Source: Lantana camara
Lineage: Eukaryota; Streptophyta; Magnoliopsida; Lamiales; Verbenaceae
Assembly: GCA_037501455.1 (NCBI GenBank)
Contig: CM074864.1
Location: forward strand, 26,158,001 to 26,222,000
Direction of reading: 5' to 3'
Length of the DNA: 64,000 nucleotides
Shown here: in pieces, positions 56,834 to 64,000 of the stretch
How positions within the stretch are numbered: the first letter of the stretch is position 1
Layout: each line of letters starts with the position of its first letter
Position numbers and translations under genes: made by a program
The notes under the pieces: generated by a model
The model's database searches: none
Seen by the model: the letters and a program-made list of their open reading frames with translations, nothing else
Told to the model about the DNA's origin: nothing

Positions 56834-58927
56834 TCACTGCTCGCTCGGAAACAACTCGGGGTGAAATCTTTTCATCTTATCCTCCGTCTCCCACGTAGCC
56901 TCTTCGGTTTTATCACTTCTCCAAAGAACCTTGACTAGTGGAATACGCCGATTTCGAAGTTCCTGAAACTTCCGATCCAATATCTTAATCGGCTTCTGAA
57001 CGAAGGTGAGATCCGGTTCTAATTCCACTTCTTCAACCGGTAGAACCTCGGACTCATCTCGATAATACTTTCGGAGCTGTGAGACATGAAACACGTTATG
57101 AATTCCAGTCAAATTCGGCGGCAAATCCAAACGATAGGCCGTATCCCCAATCTTCTCCAAAATCTCATACGGTCCGATATAACGAGGGTTTAACTTTCCT
57201 CCCCGTCCAATCCTTGAGAACCCTTTTCGTGGGGAAGCCTTTAAGAAAACCCTATCTCCCATCTCAAACTCCAAATCCTTCCTCCGAAGATCTGCATAAC
57301 TCTTTTGTCGATCCTGAGCAGCCTTCATCCTTTGTCTAATTATCTGGACCTTATCAATGGCCTCTTGTACAGTCTTAGAGGGTTTTTCCTTCCTTTCCCC
57401 TCTTTCAATCCCTTCTTGCTTGGTCCAATTCCATTCCTCCAAGTCAAAGAACAACGGTGATCGACATTTACGTCCATACAAAGCTTCATAAGGGGCCATT
57501 TTAATCGAGGCTTGATAGCTATTGTTGTAAGCAAACTCGATTAACGGCAACTGTTCATTCCATGAACTCTGAAAGTCCAATGCACATGCCCTCAACAAAT
57601 CCTCCAGATACTTAATTAACCTTTCTGATTGTCCGTCGGTCTGAGGATGGAAAGCTGTGCTGAATTGAAGCTTTGTCCCCAAACACTTCTGTAATTCTTG
57701 CCATAACCTTGAAGTAAAACTGGGATCCCGATCCGAGACAATACTAACAGGTACACCATGAAGCCTGACAATCTCATCATTGTACCTCTTGGCCAACTTA
57801 CTCACCTTATCGGACATTCTGATAGCCAGAAAATGAGCTGATTTCGTCAACCTGTCCACAATAACCCAAATTCCATCGAAACCTCCTCTCACTTTTGGTA
57901 ATCCCGAAACGAAATCCATAGCTATTTGTTCCCATTTCCATTTCGGGATAGGTAATGGTTGAAGTAGCCCCGATGGCTTTTGATGTTCTGCCTTTACCAC
58001 TTGACAAGTCATGCAGTGTTTCACGAAGTCGATCACATCCCGTTTCAATCCATTCCACCAATAGAATTGCTTAAGATCCTTATACATTTTGTTCCCTCCG
58101 GGATGTATCGAATAACCTGACCGATGGGCTTCCTCAAGAATAATCCTTTTTAATTCTTCTGGGACTACAACTCTATTCTTGAATCTCAGAAGTCCCGTAT
58201 CATCAAACCCAAACGGACACTCTGAATCAGCTCGAGCCTTCTCAGCTAATTTCTGAACTTCGGGATCAATCCTCTGAGCATCAAATAATCTCTGTTTAAG
58301 ATCTGGTTGAACCGTAATATTCCGAACACTAGCCTTCAGCTTGAACAACTCATTCTCATCTCCAATCTCCACCTTCACATTGGACACGCTAGCTTTCCGA
58401 CTAAGCGCATCCGCGACCAAATTGGCTTTGCCGGGATGGTATCGGATTGTACACTCATAATCCGCCAAAAGTTCCATCCAACGCCGTTGTCTCTTATTCA
58501 ATTCCTTTTGCGAGAATAAGTATTGGAGACTCTTGTGATCGGAAAAGACCTCGAACGAAATTCCATAAAGATAGTGTCTCCACTTACCCAAAGCAAAGAT
58601 CACTGCCGCTAATTCTAAATCGTGAGTGGGGTAGTTCTGTTCATGCTCTTTCAGTTTCCTTGAGGCATAGGCGATCACTCTTCCATTCTGCATCAACACA
58701 CATCCCAAACCTTCCTTTGAGGCGTCCGTATAAACTGTATATCCTTCTGTACCTTCGGGAAGTGCTAATATAGGAGCGGTGGTCAACTTCTCCTTTAGAA
58801 GTTGGAAACTAGCCTCACATGCCTCGTCCCACTCAAACTTAACCGCTTTCTTAGTCAATCGGGTTAAAGGAGCCGCAATCTTTGAGAAATCCTGAACGAA
58901 TCTTCGATAGTAGCCTGCCAAACCCAA
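56834..58927 (-). CDS. pol: Element G RT end, RNase H, integrase and chromodomain (697-codon frame)
   Basis: The first visible residues ([17 protein letters not shown]) are the RT thumb. RNase H starts near residue 60, with [26 protein letters not shown] and [10 protein letters not shown]. The integrase zinc site ([18 protein letters not shown] … CMTCQ) lies near 270-315. The D,D,E core runs through [24 protein letters not shown] and [11 protein letters not shown]. The C-terminal chromodomain has [10 protein letters not shown] and [11 protein letters not shown], then FHPELF. The chromodomain is thought to guide integration to marked heterochromatin. The frame has no stop. It overlaps the upstream frame at 58851-58927 because of a one-base shift in a T-rich run at about 58920-58935, so it is cut off from its natural start. 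Tekay/Del-type by architecture. Confidence 0.95.
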   Translation of the reverse strand: MGLAGYYRRFVQDFSKIAAPLTRLTKKAVKFEWDEACEASFQLLKEKLTTAPILALPEGTEGYTVYTDASKEGLGCVLMQNGRVIAYASRKLKEHEQNYPTHDLELAAVIFALGKWRHYLYGISFEVFSDHKSLQYLFSQKELNKRQRRWMELLADYECTIRYHPGKANLVADALSRKASVSNVKVEIGDENELFKLKASVRNITVQPDLKQRLFDAQRIDPEVQKLAEKARADSECPFGFDDTGLLRFKNRVVVPEELKRIILEEAHRSGYSIHPGGNKMYKDLKQFYWWNGLKRDVIDFVKHCMTCQVVKAEHQKPSGLLQPLPIPKWKWEQIAMDFVSGLPKVRGGFDGIWVIVDRLTKSAHFLAIRMSDKVSKLAKRYNDEIVRLHGVPVSIVSDRDPSFTSRLWQELQKCLGTKLQFSTAFHPQTDGQSERLIKYLEDLLRACALDFQSSWNEQLPLIEFAYNNSYQASIKMAPYEALYGRKCRSPLFFDLEEWNWTKQEGIERGERKEKPSKTVQEAIDKVQIIRQRMKAAQDRQKSYADLRRKDLEFEMGDRVFLKASPRKGFSRIGRGGKLNPRYIGPYEILEKIGDTAYRLDLPPNLTGIHNVFHVSQLRKYYRDESEVLPVEEVELEPDLTFVQKPIKILDRKFQELRNRRIPLVKVLWRSDKTEEATWETEDKMKRFHPELFPSEQ

Positions 58928-61358
58928 AAAAACTCCTTACTTCTGAAGCATTTTTCGGGCTTTGCCATTGAATAACCGTCTCAATCTTGGAAGGGTCTAC
59001 TTCTAAACCTTTCCATGAAATAATATGACCCAGAAATGCTACCCGATCAATCCAGAACTCGCATTTGCTAAACTTAGCATACAACCGATGTTCCCTTAAG
59101 GTCTCCAACACAATTCTGAGGTGCCTTGCATGATCCTCCGGAGTTCTCAAATAAACCAAGATGTCATCGATAAAAATTACCACAAACTTATCCAAATAGT
59201 GCCGGAAAATTCGATACATCATATCCATAAAAGCAGCCGGAGCATTAGTCAATCCAAAAGGCATCACTACGAACTCGTAGTGTCCATACCGGGTGTTAAA
59301 TCCCGTCTTTGGAATGTCCTCTTCCCGGATCTTTAACTGATAATATCCTTGTCTCAAGTCCAATTTTGAGTAAACCCCCGAACCTTGTAACATGTCAAAT
59401 AAATCCTCAATATGGGGCAAAGGATACTTATTCTTTATGGTCATCCGATTAAGCTCCCGGTAATCTATACACATTCTTAAGGTTCCATCCTTTTTCTTAA
59501 CAAAGAGAACCGGAGCACCCCAAGGTGACGAGCTTGGCCGAATATATCTAACTTCGAGCAATTCCTCTAATTGAATCTTTAATTCTTTCAACTCGGTCGG
59601 TGCCATCCGATACGGAGTCTTAGAATACGGTGTGGATCCTGGATGTAAATCAATAACGAACTCGATCTCACGGTCTCGTGGTAGAGAACTCAAATTCTCC
59701 GGAAACACATCGGAGAAATCCTTAACGACCGCGGTATCCTCTAACTTAACTTGATCTTTTGGCCTATTAAGAAGGTAAGCAATAAATCCCGTTGCTCCTT
59801 CTCTCATCAATTTGTGAGCTTCCATATAAGACAAGAGAGATACCGTTCGTGATCCACTACCAATCACCAGTTCTTTCCCCAAAATCACCTTCTTCGCAAA
59901 ACAATCGACATTGGCCCGATGCCTGGACAACCAGTCCATACCCAAGATAACTCCATACCTCTTCATGGGCATAACAATTAAATCCGCCGGATACTCTTTC
60001 CCTTCAATCAAAACCGAACACTCCCGAACCAACTGATCTGTCTGAAGACTCCCTCCAAGTGGCGAACTCACCAAATAATAAGAAGAAAGACAGATAACAG
60101 GCAAGCACAGAGTGGCAACTATATCACAAGAAATAAAGGAATGCGTGGCACCCGGATCAAAGAGTGCATGAATGTTCATGTTATGTATGCATAGGGTACC
60201 TTCTACCACGGTTGTGGGATCAATCTCTGCATCTTGCTCCTCACCCTCGAGGGCGTAAGCACGAGCCTGAATCATCGGCCTTTGAGTTCCTTTCTGAAAT
60301 CCGGGGTTCTTGTAGGGACATGTCTCCGCCATATGATCACCTTTCCCACAAATAAGGCACAAATTTAACCTTCTCCGACAATTATTGTAGGTATGGGTCG
60401 GTCCCCCGCAATGAGTACATGGAGGTACATCCGGGCTTGAATTTGTAGGTGCCGGAGCCATAGGTAGAGCCTTTGGTCGAGTCGGTACGGCCTGAGAACC
60501 TTTCCCTCCAAACCTAGGCTTCTTAAACGGACCCTTAGGAGGTGGACTAGCTTGAATCATCGGTCTTTTTCCCGAATTCGATCCGGATCCTCTTCCCATA
60601 GGAGCTCTAAACATCGGATCCTTCTTCTTAAATTCCTCCTCTTGAACCAAAGCCCTTTGTACGGTGTCGGCAAATGACTCGAAGTTGTGCCCCGCTTGCC
60701 CATGTCTCAAGTCCTGTCTCAATCCCGCTATGAATTTCCTTGCTTTCCTCTTCTCATCCCGGGTGACATGAGGAGCATATTTCCCAAGTCTATTGAATAC
60801 GGCGAGGTATTGAGTCACCGTACGAGCCCCTTGCTTTAATTCCATGAATTCTTGCTCCTTCCTTTCCCTTACCACTTCCGGTACAAAGCATTCCCGGAAC
60901 TCTCTCTTGAAAACTTCCCAAGTTATTTCCTCTTCATCGACTTCAAGCTTCTCCCTTGTTCGTTCCCACCATTCATATGCATCCCCATCGAGTTGGAAAA
61001 TAGCAAATTGGGCCTTCTCTTGCGTACTAAACTGTCGGACCCCAAATATCCTCTCCAATCTAATCAACCAACCCTCCGAAACCGCATCGTCAATAGAACC
61101 AGAAAACCGAGGGGGGTTGTAACTCAAAAACACCCCATGAGGGTCTCTATTGTTATTATGATTTGGTGGAGGCGCCAGTTGTTCTGCCTGTTATGGTGGG
61201 GGAGCTTGAGCCCTCCTATGCTCAACATAGTTGAAAACCGCTTCCATGAAATTTCCCATATCCATCGGTGGTGCTTGTGGTTGGGGTGGAGGCGTAGGAG
61301 ATCGATCATGATGACGACGATGTCCGGGAGATCTGTCACGGTGTCTACGCGGAGGCAT
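58851..61358 (-). CDS. gag-pol: Element G gag, protease and RT (one stop, then frameshift)
   Basis: The natural start is ATGCCTCCGCG at 61358-61356, in the CAGGATGCC context of the other elements. TAA at 61193-61191 (codon 56) is the only stop before the end. The open part is 760 codons from 61133. Counting from there: capsid region 1-170 ([36 protein letters not shown]); zinc knuckles near 238-270 ([28 protein letters not shown]); protease [10 protein letters not shown] near 326; RT from about 500 with [32 protein letters not shown] and catalytic FIDD near 653. The frame runs out at 58851 after a one-base shift. All catalytic motifs seen are intact. Confidence 0.95.
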
Positions 61359-61552
61359 CCTGTTCAAGAGATACTGAAATGCATGCTATTTTTAGTCCAT
61401 GCATGCAAGTGCAATTAATTCGATCAAAATTCAAGATTTAAAGCACACAAGCACATAAACAATGCATATGCAACACATTGACAAGTTATTCCTAAAGCCG
61501 AACGACCTAACTGACTCAACGCGACACTAGAGCCCGGGTTTTACAACCCTAA
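61359..61552 (-). other. Leader of element G
   Basis: About 200 bases between primer site and gag start. It is T-rich on the minus strand toward its end, finishing TTGAACAGGATGCC. No coding content is seen. Confidence 0.7.
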
Positions 61553-61564
61553 GCTCTGATACCA
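61553..61564 (-). other. Primer-binding site of element G
   Basis: GCTCTGATACCA on the plus strand equals TGGTATCAGAGC on the minus strand, eight bases inside the 5' LTR end at 61573. Initiator Met tRNA type. Confidence 0.95.
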
Positions 61565-61572
61565 CATAAGGA

Positions 61573-64000
61573 TGTAGCACCCGAGCGTTAGGTACCACAT
61601 CCCCCGCACCGGGACCCGACCCGTATACGAAATGGAAGTCCATACACGTGCCAAATCCACGGCGAACGGGGACACAACACACACACTGTGCTAGGCGGGA
61701 CTAACCCTTAAACCATACAGTGCAAGAGTCATAACATCAGAGTTATATAAAATTCGCGGAAGCTAGAATAACATAGCATATACAATGAGCCACCAAGCTC
61801 CAAAAATAGATATACAAAAGTATTCTATAGTCAACGGCGCTCATGGCCTACAAAAATCATAACGCTCCAGACATAAACTATGATCATATACAAAATACCA
61901 ATGAGAGTATGAATATGAGACAAAATGAAGTGCTAAACAAAAATGCAAGACCTAGACGACTTGTATTCCCACCTAGCACTCCTATACCTGCACAAAACAA
62001 CTGAAAACAACCGGGTTCAGTCTGAAAGAGACTGGTGGGTATAAAATGGGGCATAAATATATAATATCGCTTAATTTAAACACATACATGCAAGCCCTAA
62101 TCCCGTGTGAAGTTTAGTAAGATTTTACCAAGTGGTTAAAACACAAGGAAACGTCAACGGGATTACGACGTTCGTATTCATTCATAACTGTTCATAAATG
62201 TTCATAAGGGTTTATGGCCCGGCGAGTGGGCGTGCACAATCTCCAACCTACTCCTCGTGTAATCATAATTAATTATTCAATAATTCATTATCATACATAA
62301 ATCTTTTGTGCTCATAAATACATGATCATAATCATTCATATATCCCTTTTTCCTCCGGGTGGTGGACGGGCTTGCAAGACCCGGCCACCGGTTCATACAT
62401 AGGCCAATGAGGGTACATGAATCCCCCAAAGGCACTCAGCTCCCATTCCTCGCTAAAACTCCTAGCGAGGGCCGGTATCACCGTAGTTTGGTTGGAACTA
62501 GTATATGGGATCCCCGTCAGCCCTTGCTTCCTCGGTTAGCCACATATACTAAGTCCCAGGGCCCGTGCAATCATAAATCATAAATATCTCGCCAAACATA
62601 AGGTAGGGTTCATAAATAAAAGAAAGGGGTCATACGTTTGAAATTATTTACCCGAAATGACTCGATATAAATATATATACGATTTTGGCTTAAAACTTTG
62701 CACATAAGGAATATATAAGGTTGTTTTAACTAATAGAAGAAAAACCCACCTTTACAAAAGCAGAAATAAAGGCACAAGCGTCTCAAGGCTCGCCCTCGTC
62801 TCCGACCAAACCCGAATCTGTGCAAAAGAAAGGTATGAGACTCAAGACCACATATGACGCTCGGCAATGAAGTGCATATGACATGAATGCATAAATGATC
62901 ATATTATATCATAAAAATGTTCATGTGCACGATTAAAGAATTTAAATCATATAATCAAATCCTTCGTTCATAAATTTCATTCAATTAATAAGCATATCGC
63001 ATATATTATTCATATTCACATTTAGGAATAAATAAACAAAACGTTGAATCAAAAGTCAGTAGAATAAATACGCGAAATAGAATTCAATTAATTTTAATAA
63101 TTAAATTAAATCAAATAATAATTAAAATATATAATAAATATATATAATACATATATATATAATATACATATATAATAATATTTAATCATAGGTATATATA
63201 TATAATATATATACATATACACGTACAAACACACACACACATGCATGCATAAATACTATATATTATATACATATATCCCATGCATGCAAAATATATATAC
63301 AACATGCATAATATATATACTATATATATTATATACATGCATTCAAAACACCACACAAATCTGCACAAAAAGGAGCAGCAAAAGCAGCAACAGGAAGACG
63401 CAGAATCAGTCCCAGAAAACGCAGCAAAGTTTAGCAAAACGGGGTGACACCCCCGTGTCACCCTCCAAGCCTAGGCCGAGACACCCCCGTGTCTCGGTAC
63501 AGAAGTTCCAGGCTGCGAAGCACCCCCGTTCCTCGCTGGAACGGGCATGAAAGGCACGCCCGTGACGCACAGCAGCAGCTCCAGTTACAGACAACCAAAT
63601 ACACAGAAAACAGAGCAGGAAAAAGGCAGCCATGTACGAGCAAGAAAGGCAACATTACAAGGCACAAATTGCTGCAACAACTCAACCATAATACATGCTA
63701 AAAGGCCACTAAAAAGGACAGCAACAACATGAAGGATTCTCAGCAAAATGACAGCTGAAAATCAGTGCCAAAACAGGGCCAAAACTCGAAAAAAACAGGG
63801 CAAGCTTGAGCTCAAACAATCTGATTTCATTCAGGTCCAAAAGTCCATCAAATGAGCAGCAAAATATCATATATTAAACACATAATCAGTTCCAAAAGTG
63901 ATCAATCAAGACATGAGGGTGTACGTGACATATACGTGGGATTTTTCTCAAAATTTCATAAATGATATATCATAAATACTTCAACAACCACGAAATAAAT
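61573..64000 (-). mobile_element. 5' LTR of element G, part (continues past window)
   Basis: It is colinear with 53056 onward, with about twenty visible differences over 2428 bases, mostly single substitutions and one- or two-base indels. Near identity of the two LTRs marks a recent insertion, because both LTRs are copied from one template at integration. About 1.3 kb of it should lie past the window. Confidence 0.95.
63442..63497 (-). repeat. GC-rich hairpins in G 5' LTR
   Basis: 63442-63463 and 63476-63497 repeat exactly the two perfect hairpins of 54927-54982. Downstream, at 63537-63541, this copy reads GGAACGGG where the other has GTAACGGG. Confidence 0.95.

Noticed and set aside
1..64000. 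Host genes, tRNA or rRNA genes
   Set aside because: All coding similarity found belongs to gag, protease, RT, RNase H or integrase; tRNA-like matches are only the short primer-binding sites.

Overview
This window looks like repeat-dense DNA of a flowering plant. Everything I can identify is LTR retrotransposon: Ty3/gypsy elements with plant-type long LTRs, initiator-Met-tRNA primer sites (TGGTATCAGAGC) and C-terminal chromodomains of the Tekay/Del type, one Ty3/gypsy element of the Tat type, and one Ty1/copia element. I found no host gene, tRNA, rRNA or CRISPR array. The species cannot be read from the sequence.

The window can be read as one nest. The oldest layer is a decayed gypsy element (E, + strand): part of a 5' LTR at 6153-6756, pol relics at 20349-20662 and 23647-24573, and a 3' LTR at 24588-25955. 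Element D (- strand, 5' LTR 4123-6152, gag relic 2737-3623) sits in E's 5' LTR, and D is cut by an A-family LTR (1-2029). A tandem A-family complex sits in E's pol: truncated internal 6757-10027, LTR 10028-12872, full internal 12873-17500, LTR 17501-20348. A solo A-family LTR lies just downstream (20663-23641, - strand, TSD atggg).

E's 3' LTR was hit by a copia element (- strand, from 25956 rightward). The copia was then hit three times: by element B (26527-37401, TSD aatta), which has 3.9-kb LTRs and a noncoding interior; by solo LTR H (39514-43541, TSD cataa); and by a Tat-type gypsy F (from about 47103). F was hit in its second RNase H domain by the youngest element G (- strand, from 53056 past the window end). 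G is close to intact, with one stop codon and one frameshift. The deepest chain is E > copia > F > G, four levels.

The most unusual signal is in the long LTRs. At one comparable place in families A, B, H, E and G there is a cluster of GC-rich hairpins in otherwise AT-rich DNA. Each has a six-base centre close to CGNNYG (CGGCCG, CGACCG, CGTCCG, CGCCCG, CGGCTG, CGGGGG) between self-complementary arms of 5 to 11 bases. Arm sequence differs from family to family and even between neighbouring hairpins, while pairing is kept. I know of no description of this module. Other points of interest are a conserved two-tier stem-loop near the LTR start, premature stops shared by both tandem A interiors, a gag relic in D with no protease after it, a filler-like junction at 6688-6803, and a seven-copy minisatellite at the end of B's interior.
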